A DNA stretch of 45,264 nucleotides, from contig JAJDEI010000128.1 of assembly GCA_029259845.1 (NCBI GenBank), positions 1-45,264 on the forward strand. The letters run 5' to 3'. The stretch's first letter is position 1, and the number at the start of each line of letters is the position of its first letter. This document shows positions 33,361 to 41,031 of this stretch, piece after piece. Source of the DNA: Planctomycetaceae bacterium (GTDB taxonomy: Bacteria > Planctomycetota > Planctomycetia > Planctomycetales > Planctomycetaceae). The translations under genes were made by a program, and so were the position numbers. Under the pieces are notes generated by a model that was not told the origin of the DNA, made no database searches, and was given only the letters and a program-made list of their open reading frames with translations.

Positions 33361-33428
33361 GGGCCTGCCGTCGGTACGGCGTAGGGCCTCATACGCCCAT
33401 GTTCCGGGTTCAACTCCCGGCACGCCCT
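33361..33428 (+). tRNA. Degenerate tRNA-like sequence, anticodon CAT
   Basis: The D-arm is GCCG-TCGGTA-CGGC (33367-33380). The anticodon arm GGGC-CTCATAC-GCCC has anticodon CAT, and the T-arm CCGGG-TTCAACT-CCCGG fits the consensus. The 3' acceptor strand is CACGCCC, but the 5' strand reads only GGGCCT before the D-arm, about 3 nt short, so just four acceptor pairs form. Thirteen bases separate it from the preceding tRNA-like gene. It is probably a decayed or atypical Met/Ile-type tRNA. Confidence 0.5.
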
Positions 33429-33704
33429 TTAGAATCATACCTCCGAATTCGGGGCGATTCCAGCCCAAGCCTCGTGCCCGCTTCCCTTCACGCATTACTG
33501 CGACGGGTGGCGGGGGCGCGGTAGGGCAAGGAACGGCGAAGACCCCTCCGGTCCTGGGGCCGAGAACGATTTACCAAACGGCGGCACTGCCCCCGTCACC
33601 GGCGCGGCAACACCATTGGACGCTCTTGATGCACCCCCGCCACCCATGGCTTGGCGGGAGCTTCGCCCTCCCAAAACGCGTGCTCCAACAGTTGCGAATC
33701 AGCC
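33429..33704. other. Intergenic region between the tRNA-like pair and hpnD
   Basis: No gene is supported. Open frames here are rich in Arg and Pro, and the longest begins within the first tRNA-like gene. No T-tract terminator for hpnD is evident. Confidence 0.35.
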
Positions 33705-34580
33705 CTACGGCAACAGCGGCCGGCTGTTGGGGCGCAGGACGTGCTTGGCGGCGACGGTGAGTTTCGTCCGCGTGGGCAACTCGACACGTCGGGAGAAGAC
33801 GTCGTAGTTGCGGCGCTCAATCAGCCGCAGCAGCCGTCCATAGATGGCGAACATGGCCGCGAGGATCGGACGTCCGGGCGGGTCCAGCAGCGGATGGAGT
33901 TGGCTGCCGCGCTCGTAGTAGCTCCGCGCCCGCTCGACTTGAAACCGCATTAACTCCCGAAAACGGCCGTCCCGCACGCCGTTGCGAATGTCATCCGCGG
34001 CGTAGCCGAACCGCAGCAGATCTTCGCGTGGCAAATAGACACGGCCCGCCTGTGCATCCTCCTGCAGGTCGCGAAGGATGTTCGTCAATTGAAACGCCAA
34101 TCCACAGTCGATGGCACGCTCCTTGGCGATGGGATCGTGAAATCCCCACACGTGAATGCAGCACAGACCGACCGCTCCGGCGACGTGATAGCAGTAGTCC
34201 GACAGATCCGCGAACGTTTCACATCCTTGCGGTTGCAAGTCACCTTCGACGCCCGCAATAACGTCTCGCAAATAGTCGGGCGGAATCTGATGCCGCTGTT
34301 GCACGTCCGCAATCGCTGCCCCCACGGGATGCGTCGAACGCTCGCCGGCAAGGATGGATTCCAGCTCTCCTCGCCAGGAGCACAATGCGGCTTTTCGTTG
34401 GGCACGCGACCGCGACTCGTCGTCACCGAGGTCGTCGGTCACACGCATGAACGCATACAGTGCACACATGTCGCGGAACAACGGTCGCGGCAGCGTGAGG
34501 AAGCTGAAGTAGAAGTTGTGCCCGGTCCGTCGCGCCAGCCGCTGACAGTAGCGGAACGAATCAGCGACGGTGGAGTCCAT
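33705..34580 (-). CDS. hpnD: Presqualene diphosphate synthase-type enzyme (HpnD)
   Basis: A 291-aa trans-isoprenyl synthase of the squalene/phytoene synthase family. HpnD joins two farnesyl diphosphates to presqualene diphosphate, the first step of the HpnC-HpnD-HpnE route to squalene for hopanoids or C30 carotenoids. The first Asp-rich motif is FMRVTDDLGDDE (near residues 44-55), the second NILRDLQEDAQAGRVYLP (near 160-177), and both are complete. The start is the ATG at 34580, giving DSTVADSFRYCQRLARRTGH; it overlaps the 3' end of hpnC by 20 nt, and the longer open frame is antisense-like sequence within hpnC. HpnD rather than CrtB is favoured by the paired hpnC gene; the distinction should be checked by phylogeny. 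Confidence 0.85.
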   Translation of the reverse strand: MDSTVADSFRYCQRLARRTGHNFYFSFLTLPRPLFRDMCALYAFMRVTDDLGDDESRSRAQRKAALCSWRGELESILAGERSTHPVGAAIADVQQRHQIPPDYLRDVIAGVEGDLQPQGCETFADLSDYCYHVAGAVGLCCIHVWGFHDPIAKERAIDCGLAFQLTNILRDLQEDAQAGRVYLPREDLLRFGYAADDIRNGVRDGRFRELMRFQVERARSYYERGSQLHPLLDPPGRPILAAMFAIYGRLLRLIERRNYDVFSRRVELPTRTKLTVAAKHVLRPNSRPLLP

Positions 34581-35535
34581 GAGCAGGTTTTCGAGTCCGC
34601 GGCTCGCGACCAACTGGAGCGAGCCGACGCCAGAGGTTGCGAGTGACTGTCGTGACGAACAAACGAGCGAACTGCCGTTTCCTGACGACCGGTCGCGTCT
34701 CCCAGACGCGGTAGCCGATCCTCTCGATTTCGGCCAGGATCTGCAAGCCGCCACGAATGAACAGCTCGATGTCGACCTGCATGCGACCGGTCACCGCGTC
34801 GGCGAGCGGCAGCCCCGATTGAAGCAAGGCCCGCGCCCGGTCGGCCTCGAATCGCATCAGTTCCAAAAACGGCTCATTCGTCTCGCGGCACTGGAGCATC
34901 GCTGCGGTGTATCCGAATCGTTCCCGGTCTTCCCGGGGGAGGTAGATGCGGCCCATGTTGAAGTCGCGGGCCACGTCCTGCCAGAAATTGGCCAACTGCA
35001 ACCCCGTGCAAACGGCGTCCGACCACGCCATCGTCTCGTCACGGGATTGCCGGCACAGATGAAGGACGATTCTCCCGACCGGATTTGCGCTGCGGCGGCA
35101 GTAGTCCTCAAGTTGGCCAAACGTCTCGTACTCCGTGACCGTCTGGTCTTGTTCGAATGCCGAGATCAAATCGGTGAACGGCTGCTGCGGGATGTCGAAC
35201 CGGGTGATTGTCTGCCGCAGGGCAACGAAGACCGGGTGCCGCGTTTCGTTCTGGTAACAGCGGTCCAGTTGCTCCCGCCACCATGCCAACAGAGCGAGCG
35301 ACTGCTGCGGGTCGCCGACCTCATCACCCAGATCGTCCGCCCAGCGGCAGAAGGCATAGACGTTGCAGAAGTGTTGCCTCATTTCGCGCGGTAACAACCA
35401 GGAAGCGACGGGAAAGTTTTCGTAATGACGATGTGCCAGTCGCCGGCAATACGCCTCGGCTTGTTCAACGGAGACCGGCTCCCGGACCGATGCCCCCGGT
35501 CCCCAAACGTCGAGTTCGCCGATGACGGACGTCAT
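34561..35535 (-). CDS. hpnC: Hydroxysqualene synthase-type enzyme (HpnC)
   Basis: A 324-aa squalene/phytoene synthase family protein, first gene of the hpnC-hpnD pair. HpnC converts presqualene diphosphate to hydroxysqualene. Family marks are AYCRRLAHRHYENFPVASWL, the first Asp motif AFCRWADDLGDEVGD (near residues 62-76) and the second NFWQDVARDFNMGRIYLP (near 188-205). The HYENFPVASWLLP segment is typical of HpnC. ATG 35535 is used; the frame is open to 35616 but neither site has a good ribosome site. hpnE, which would make squalene from hydroxysqualene, is not in the window. The C-terminal 25 residues are Arg-rich and overlap the next gene. Confidence 0.86.
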   Translation of the reverse strand: MTSVIGELDVWGPGASVREPVSVEQAEAYCRRLAHRHYENFPVASWLLPREMRQHFCNVYAFCRWADDLGDEVGDPQQSLALLAWWREQLDRCYQNETRHPVFVALRQTITRFDIPQQPFTDLISAFEQDQTVTEYETFGQLEDYCRRSANPVGRIVLHLCRQSRDETMAWSDAVCTGLQLANFWQDVARDFNMGRIYLPREDRERFGYTAAMLQCRETNEPFLELMRFEADRARALLQSGLPLADAVTGRMQVDIELFIRGGLQILAEIERIGYRVWETRPVVRKRQFARLFVTTVTRNLWRRLAPVGREPRTRKPAHGLHRR

Positions 35536-35633
35536 GAGGAGCACTGGTCGCTTGAAGGAAACGGGGACTCGTTGAACGCGATGCCCTACTCTAGGCGGCG
35601 GCCGCAGGCCCGACAACTGCCGTCCTGAAATCC

Positions 35634-35656
35634 GAGCCCCGAGCGTTAGCGACAGG
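35634..35656 (+). repeat. Dispersed 23-bp repeat, copy 2
   Basis: GAGCCCCGAGCGTTAGCGAC plus AGG, 21 of 23 bases identical to 25174-25196; both differences are C/T transitions. Confidence 0.65.
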
Positions 35657-35763
35657 ACGTGAGGAGTCTGCGCCCCCCAAGTGGCCCAGCCGAACCGGCG
35701 GGGTCGCGAAGCGACAAGATGCCTCCCACTCAGCGTTCGGACGTTCCAGACACATCGCGAGCA

Positions 35764-35816
35764 GAGTGTGAGTCATCTTGTGCCTGCGGCACCCAGCCGT
35801 GCCGGCTGGGCCACCC
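35764..35816 (+). repeat. Double-hairpin palindromic element, intact copy
   Basis: GTGCC-TGC-GGCAC (35780-35792) is followed at once by CCCAGCCG-TGC-CGGCTGGG (35792-35810), both with loop TGC. The 39 bases up to CCCAGCCG match 45082-45120 with five mismatches, and the second hairpin equals the core of the one at 23556-23586. Confidence 0.8.
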
Positions 35817-35925
35817 GCCGTGAGGGGCCACCTGCGTTCGACATCAATGCGGTCCCACGAGTACGATGCGCCGAAGTACGATGACGGCTTCTGAATATCC
35901 TGTGACGAGTGGCGGACCTTGTGCA

Positions 35926-37557
35926 ATGAAACATCTTCTCACGCTGACGATGCTTGGAGGGTGTCTCGTCCCGATTCACGCGACGGACGTTTGCGGAGCG
36001 GAACATCGGGTCCATCCGGGAGATGACCCGCAGGCGGTGCTTGACCGCGCGGCTGCGGGTGACCGGGTGGTGCTTCTGCCCGGCCTGCACGAGCGGCCAC
36101 TCGGCCGGCATCAGTCGATCCTCTTCGTCGACAAACCGATTGACATTGAACTGGCCGAAGGGGCCACGCTCAAACTTGCCGACGGCCAGACCGTGCTGCT
36201 TGCCGATCCGGAAATCACCACCGATCACAGCAAGAAAACCATCGACGATCTGGAGATGGGCGGCACGTACGACCGTGCGCGCGGGCCGATCTTGCTCACG
36301 ATTACGATCGATGGCGAGGGAGCCGGACAGAGCCCCGATACCTTCAAGTGGGCGTACGGCGTGTTCGGCAAGCCGGTGCAGTCCAATGTCGCCATCACCG
36401 GCGACTGGCAACCGCTCGCCAACGGCATCCAGGTGAGGCTCTCCCACACGACTGGTCACAACAAGAAAGCCTTTTGGTTCGTGTCCTATGATGGCCGCGC
36501 GTCGTATGGAATTCGAGTGGGACACGGCACGCAGAAGGAGTCCATCGAGAATGTGCGGATCAGCGGCCGGGGCACGATTGATCTGAACAGCAAGAACAAC
36601 GTCCAGCCCAGCCCGATGGTGAAGGACATTTCCGCCTGCGTGCTCGTGCACGGCCGGGTCCGCAATGTCCACATCGAGGGGATCACTATGACCAACACCA
36701 TGCGGTCGGTCATGCTCTACGGCGAGCACACCGGGAGATTCCTGCCGGGCGGCGGCGTGGGCGAAGGGGAGTCGTTCGATGTCGAAAACGTCTCCATTCT
36801 CTCCACACGGACAATCAACCCCGGCGGCGCGGCCTATTTGCTCGGGCATCCCTCGCACCGCGGCCGGCTCAGCAATGTGCGGTGCAACTTCAACACGATG
36901 GTTTCCCGGACCACCTCGCTCGAACCCAACTTCAACCTCGACCGCTACGAGGTAATCGGCAACCTGATCCAGAGCGGCGGACTGGCGGTCCACTGCTGGC
37001 GGCGATCGACGAACGGAACCGTCGACGACAATGTTCGTTTTGGTGACCCCGAAGGGCGGAGCGTGGTCCGCAACAATGCGCCGAGCGGCTGGAAGGCGTC
37101 CGAGAATCTGACGTTCTCCGGCAACATCAACCTGCGCAAAGGTCCGTTCCCCGATGCGTTCGCCAAAACGGCTGATCCGGCGGACGGACACTTTGGGCTT
37201 GATGCAGTCACTGAGGACGACGCTTTCCACACACTTCAAGTCGCCGCAGGCGAGTTGCCTGTTGTGCCCGATGGCTCGCCATCCACGTACCGGCTCGTGG
37301 TTCTGGCCCGCAGTGAAGAGGGTGATGCGTACGCTGCGTTTGCGGCACGCGGGGAGGCGCAGCGTGGTGCCCAGGGGGTGACGATCACTGACGAGTGGAT
37401 CATACCGGCGAGCCGTTCCAACGACGAAATCGAACTCCGCGTCCGTCCGAGTGCCGATGGAAATCGGATCGAGGCCGCCGTTCGTGGCCGGCCAGGAAAG
37501 AAGCTGACGTGGGTGGGACGTCTGGAACTTCGACCGTGGGCCGGTTCGATGCCCTGA
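35926..37557 (+). CDS. Secreted right-handed parallel beta-helix protein
   Basis: A 543-aa exported protein. ATG 35926 gives a Sec signal (MKHLLTLTMLGGCLVPIHAT). The N-terminal strand pattern VHPGDDPQAVLDRAAAGDRV then VVLLPGLHERPLG is typical of pectate-lyase-like beta-helix entries. Coils continue with IENVRISGRGTIDLNSKNNV, VRNVHIEGITMTNTMRSVML and FDVENVSILSTRTINPGGAA to about residue 420. The last 120 residues (YRLVVLARSEEGDAYAAFAA onward) form a separate beta-rich C-terminal domain, perhaps carbohydrate binding. It may be a polysaccharide lyase or glycosidase acting on marine-type glycans; catalytic residues cannot be assigned. It stands alone, divergent from hpnC and followed by the clpP genes. 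Confidence 0.85.
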   Translation: MKHLLTLTMLGGCLVPIHATDVCGAEHRVHPGDDPQAVLDRAAAGDRVVLLPGLHERPLGRHQSILFVDKPIDIELAEGATLKLADGQTVLLADPEITTDHSKKTIDDLEMGGTYDRARGPILLTITIDGEGAGQSPDTFKWAYGVFGKPVQSNVAITGDWQPLANGIQVRLSHTTGHNKKAFWFVSYDGRASYGIRVGHGTQKESIENVRISGRGTIDLNSKNNVQPSPMVKDISACVLVHGRVRNVHIEGITMTNTMRSVMLYGEHTGRFLPGGGVGEGESFDVENVSILSTRTINPGGAAYLLGHPSHRGRLSNVRCNFNTMVSRTTSLEPNFNLDRYEVIGNLIQSGGLAVHCWRRSTNGTVDDNVRFGDPEGRSVVRNNAPSGWKASENLTFSGNINLRKGPFPDAFAKTADPADGHFGLDAVTEDDAFHTLQVAAGELPVVPDGSPSTYRLVVLARSEEGDAYAAFAARGEAQRGAQGVTITDEWIIPASRSNDEIELRVRPSADGNRIEAAVRGRPGKKLTWVGRLELRPWAGSMP

Positions 37558-37756
37558 CGTCACACGGATAGACACAACCAATGCCTGCTACATAGGTTGT
37601 GGCGTTTCGTGGCGCCCGCGATGCGACAGCGGGTCGCACCCCGCTCTTGACCTCGCGCCCTACAATGAACTATCTCACCGTGCACAGGGACTTCCCCCCT
37701 CGGTCCGGTCTGATGGGCCGCTGGGGATGACACTCGTCCCGCGAGAGGAAACTTCA

Positions 37757-38401
37757 ATGATAGACATGACTTCCGGCTTGCCGGTCCAGCCGCAGGCCGC
37801 CCAGGATTACCAACGAACGCGGCAGCTCGGCATCGGTGATCTGCTGCTTGAGAACCGGATCATTTTTCTGGATGGTCCGATTTACGACAGCAACGCCAAT
37901 CTGATCGTGATGAAACTGCTGTATCTCCAGTCGGAGAACCGGCATCAGGATATCCATTTCTACATCAACTCGCCCGGCGGGTCGGTGACCGCCACGTTGG
38001 CTGTCTATGACACGATGGCCTACCTCGAACCGGCCATCGCCACCTACTGCGTGGGCTTGGCCGCCAGTGGTGCAGCCGTGTTGATGGCGGGCGGTGAGAA
38101 AAACAAACGATTCATCCTCCCCCATGCCAAGATGATGATCCACCAGCCGTACGGACAGGTCGGCGGACAGGTGAGCGACATTGAGATTCAGGCGAAAGAG
38201 ATTCTCGAGACTCGCGAGACGCTCAACAAGATTCTCGCCGACCACACCGGGCAGCCGATCGACGTCATTGCCAAAGACACCGAACGGGACCGCTATCTCA
38301 ACGCCATGCAGGCCAAGGAGTACGGCCTCGTCGACCAGGTGGTCGAAAAGAAATCGAAGAAGTCGGAATCGTCGAAAGAGAAATCGTCGAACGACAAGTA
38401 A
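37757..38401 (+). CDS. clpP1: ATP-dependent Clp protease proteolytic subunit, first copy
   Basis: A 214-aa ClpP serine peptidase, which forms the degradation chamber of Clp proteases with ClpX/ClpA/ClpC. The catalytic triad is Ser104 (GLAASGAAV), His129 (MMIHQPYG) and Asp178 (TERDRYLNA), spaced exactly as in E. coli Clp[19 protein letters not shown] is the oxyanion and strand segment. The usual ASMGA around Ser is ASGAA here, removing the Met next to the nucleophile. The C-terminus is Ser/Lys-rich (KSKKSESSKEKSSNDK). The ATG at 37757 has GAGAGG about 8 nt upstream; an ATG at 37727 is less likely. TTGACC at 37647 is a possible -35, but its -10 is poor. A second clpP follows after 60 bp. Confidence 0.93.
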   Translation: MIDMTSGLPVQPQAAQDYQRTRQLGIGDLLLENRIIFLDGPIYDSNANLIVMKLLYLQSENRHQDIHFYINSPGGSVTATLAVYDTMAYLEPAIATYCVGLAASGAAVLMAGGEKNKRFILPHAKMMIHQPYGQVGGQVSDIEIQAKEILETRETLNKILADHTGQPIDVIAKDTERDRYLNAMQAKEYGLVDQVVEKKSKKSESSKEKSSNDK

Positions 38402-38408
38402 TCGCCCC

Positions 38409-38436
38409 AAGCCCACGGGTTGCAACCCGTGGGCTT
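38409..38436. repeat. Perfect 28-bp palindrome between clpP1 and clpP2
   Basis: AAGCCCACGGGTTG followed by its exact complement, 14 bp per arm with no spacer, beginning 8 bp after the clpP1 stop. The core CACGGGTT/AACCCGTG is the same as in the 9457-9477 hairpin. Only TTT follows, so it may attenuate or stabilise the mRNA and is not a strong terminator. Confidence 0.8.
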
Positions 38437-38461
38437 TCACGGATCAACACGAGACTCCCCC

Positions 38462-39061
38462 ATGTCATCACTCATTCCGTACGTCATCGAGAAGAGCGGC
38501 CGCGAAGAGCGGGCGATGGACATCTTCTCGCGGCTGCTCAAGGACCGCATCATTTTTCTGGGCAGCCAGGTGAACGACCAGGTGGCCAACAACATCGTCG
38601 CCCAGATGCTGTTTCTGCAGTTCGACGATCCCAACTCCGACATTCACATGTACATCAATTCGCCCGGCGGGTCGGTGACGGCCGGCATGGCGATCTACGA
38701 CACGATGCAGTACATCAGTTGCGACGTCGCGACGTACTGTCTCGGCCAGTGTGCCAGCATGGGAGCGCTGCTCCTGACCGCCGGGGCAGCGGGCAAGCGG
38801 AATGCACTGCCCAACAGCCGCATCATGATTCATCAGCCTCTCGCCGGCATGGAGGGGACCGCGACCGACCTTGAGATTCACGCCAAAGAGGTCATCAAGA
38901 TGAAACGCCGGCTCAACGAAATCCTGCTCAAACATACCGGTCAGACGCTCGAACAAATCGAACAAGACACCGACCGCGACAACTTCATGTCGTCTGAAGA
39001 AGCCCGCGACTACGGGCTGATCGACAACATTCTCGAAAAGCTGCCTGCCACTCCGTCCTGA
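38462..39061 (+). CDS. clpP2: ATP-dependent Clp protease proteolytic subunit, second copy
   Basis: A 199-aa canonical ClpP. The triad is Ser99 ([11 protein letters not shown]), His124 (IMIHQPLAG) and Asp173 ([12 protein letters not shown]). The N-terminal stretch [20 protein letters not shown] is the classic ClpP start, so ATG 38462 is chosen over upstream codons. The Ser neighbourhood is closer to E. coli ClpP than clpP1 is, suggesting division of labour or a hetero-tetradecamer as in organisms with paired ClpPs. It lies 60 bp after clpP1 with a long palindrome between them, so both may be on one transcript with different stoichiometry. No clpX is adjacent. Confidence 0.93.
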   Translation: MSSLIPYVIEKSGREERAMDIFSRLLKDRIIFLGSQVNDQVANNIVAQMLFLQFDDPNSDIHMYINSPGGSVTAGMAIYDTMQYISCDVATYCLGQCASMGALLLTAGAAGKRNALPNSRIMIHQPLAGMEGTATDLEIHAKEVIKMKRRLNEILLKHTGQTLEQIEQDTDRDNFMSSEEARDYGLIDNILEKLPATPS

Positions 39062-39158
39062 TCCCGACGGGTTGTCGCGCGGCGGATGTGCGTGGCAGCA
39101 TGGTCCACGGACGGAACTCGGACAGGAAACTCCGACAGGGAGATTCACGGCGGAATCC

Positions 39159-40412
39159 ATGAGAATGCCTTCCCGGACATGGACGTCCCGGCCCGGCCGG
39201 TTTCTGTGCGCTGTTACGCTGGCCCTGTTGGCAGGCTGCGCGGGGACCAGCAAGCGGGACGTTCTCGAATCGCGGTTGCGGCATCAGGAGGACATGCTCT
39301 CCCGGTATCAGTCTCAGCTCGACCGCGCGAAAACCGAACTCGGTATCGCCCGCCGGGAATCCGCCAGTCTTCGCACGCAATTGGCCGAGAGCGGAAGCGC
39401 AGGGACGTCCCCGGATGAGGTTGATGCCAGTTTCCGTGTGGCGGGTGTCGCCTTCAGCACGCTGATGACGGGTGGGACGGAAACCGACGATCAGCCGGGA
39501 GACGACGGACTGACAGTCGTGCTGGTTCCCCAGGATGCAGACGGCGAACTGGTCAAGGTCCCCGGCACGGTCGAGATCGAAGCCTTCGACCTGTCCCATC
39601 CGGAGGGTGCCCAACGCATTGGCCATTGGCAGTTCGACGCCGACAACAGCCATCAATACTGGCACAACGGTGTGATCCAGTCGGGGTACCAGTTTGAGCT
39701 CCCGTGGCAGGATCGGCCCCGGTCGGAGAAAGTGCTGCTGCACGGGCGGATTGTCGCCGCCGACGGCCGGCAGTTCGACACGACGCATACGATTCGAATC
39801 GATCCCCCCGAGGCCGCGCTGGCGGAGCGGGGTTCTTCCCGGGAGCATGGTGGTCGCATCGAACAGGCCGCAGCCGTCGCGGACGACAACTCCGGTTGGC
39901 CGACAGGCGCCAAGTCGCGGGCCGCACAGCCGAGCGCAACAGAGCCAACGAGCGTCAATCGGGATCCTGGCGACTCCGACTCCGCCAAGTCGAATGTCCC
40001 GCCACAGGTGGGATGGTCGGAAGCGAAGCCTCCCCTGTTCGGACATGCGTCCGAAGACCGTCGTCGCACGAAACCGGGTGCCAAGTCTCTCAAGGGGAAC
40101 GAATTTGCCGACCAGTTCCGCGTGAGCGAACCGCCAAGAATGGAATGGTCCGCTCCGCCGACTGATGGGCGCACGGCGCCGCCGCTTCCGACCGAGACCC
40201 GCTCTTCGGCGAGGGAACAGCATTCCCACCCGTCGGATACCTCGCGTCGCGATGCTTTTGACGCCGAAGTGCCTCCGCCGATTCTCGACTTGGCGGAGGA
40301 CGCCGACTCGTCGGCTGACGATAACTGGTATCGCAAAGCCGACCGACCGATCCGCCGTTCGGTCCGCACGTCCGATTCCTGGACTGACGAGACGATCCCG
40401 CGGCTGCGGTGA
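39159..40412 (+). CDS. Coiled-coil lipoprotein of unknown function
   Basis: A 417-aa lipoprotein I do not recognise as a named family. With ATG 39159 it begins with a signal ending in the lipobox LLAGC (cysteine near residue 27). A coiled coil follows (RDVLESRLRHQEDMLSRYQS, about residues 32-78). A beta-rich domain at about 90-240 contains GLTVVLVPQDADGELVKVPG and VEIEAFDLSHPEGAQRIGHW, which looks like a planctomycete-conserved domain. From residue 250 the protein is low-complexity, Pro/Ser/Arg-rich and probably disordered. The coiled coil plus lipid anchor suggests an envelope spacer or scaffold. It follows clpP2 by about 100 bp on the same strand; no functional link is evident. Confidence 0.8.
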   Translation: MRMPSRTWTSRPGRFLCAVTLALLAGCAGTSKRDVLESRLRHQEDMLSRYQSQLDRAKTELGIARRESASLRTQLAESGSAGTSPDEVDASFRVAGVAFSTLMTGGTETDDQPGDDGLTVVLVPQDADGELVKVPGTVEIEAFDLSHPEGAQRIGHWQFDADNSHQYWHNGVIQSGYQFELPWQDRPRSEKVLLHGRIVAADGRQFDTTHTIRIDPPEAALAERGSSREHGGRIEQAAAVADDNSGWPTGAKSRAAQPSATEPTSVNRDPGDSDSAKSNVPPQVGWSEAKPPLFGHASEDRRRTKPGAKSLKGNEFADQFRVSEPPRMEWSAPPTDGRTAPPLPTETRSSAREQHSHPSDTSRRDAFDAEVPPPILDLAEDADSSADDNWYRKADRPIRRSVRTSDSWTDETIPRLR

Positions 40413-41031
40413 GCGGTTCGCGGATTGCCCCCCGGCTGACAGCAATCATGGATTGGTGTTAGCCCGGAGCCAACGGCGACCGCCGACGCTGGTGTGTCGC
40501 CCCAACATGGGTGCACTCAGTTTTGATTGCGAGTCTGGGCAAAGTCGTGCCACTGCTCCGGTCGGACACGAGCGGTTTCCGTTTGTTCACCGGCACTGCT
40601 TGTCCGTCCGAAGCAGTGCAAAAGCCGTTTTCCGCGTCGAACTCGGACGGCCCAGCAGTGGCAGCGAAATCCGCGCGTGCCCCCCCAACATCAAACAAAA
40701 GTTTGCCCTGGTCTTCGGCTGACTTTCGTGGGCATGGGACCCTGCCGTATAGTGCGCCGCCAAGGTCGCGATCGATCGGCTGCCATTCTTCGGAATGGAA
40801 GGATGGGCCCGACGGAAAGAGAGTCCGGGCTGCGGCCAGTGCCCTGACGGTCAGCGTTCGCCGGTCGGGGGGCACGTGGGCCAGGGGGCCGTCGCGGATC
40901 GGTCCGCGAACGATCGCCCCTGTCGTCCGCGTAAGCACTACGTCCTGTGCCTCGGGACGGCGCTGGTCGCAGAACTGCGGCGCACACTGCTCCGCGGCCT
41001 GTTCGTTCGAGTCGAGATGGGAATCGTCGTC
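40413..41031. other. 619-bp intergenic region before the APC transporter
   Basis: No gene is supported. The transporter frame stays open back to 40795, but that part reads as Arg/Gly/Pro-rich non-membrane sequence. GTTAGCCCGGAG (about 40457-40468) is a further copy of the dispersed motif. No promoter could be picked with confidence. Confidence 0.4.

Larger units (their letters stand above)
35536..35925. other. Repeat-filled divergent intergenic region
   Basis: It separates hpnC (minus) from the second beta-helix gene (plus). Most of it is repeats: a 23-bp dispersed repeat (35634-35656), a small GTCGC-GAA-GCGAC hairpin (35703-35715) and the palindromic element at about 35764-35816. No coding sequence is supported. 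Confidence 0.5.

Noticed and set aside
35773-37581. 602-codon open frame on the minus strand
   Set aside because: Entirely antisense to the beta-helix gene with its codons in register; no domain, and composition typical of a high-GC shadow frame.
38985-40445. 486-codon minus-strand open frame
   Set aside because: Antisense to the coiled-coil lipoprotein gene, whose lipobox and coiled coil support the plus strand.
40737-40760. TATAGT as a -10 box for the APC transporter
   Set aside because: No -35 at 16-18 nt; the nearest TGACTT lies over 20 nt away, and the leader would be nearly 300 nt.
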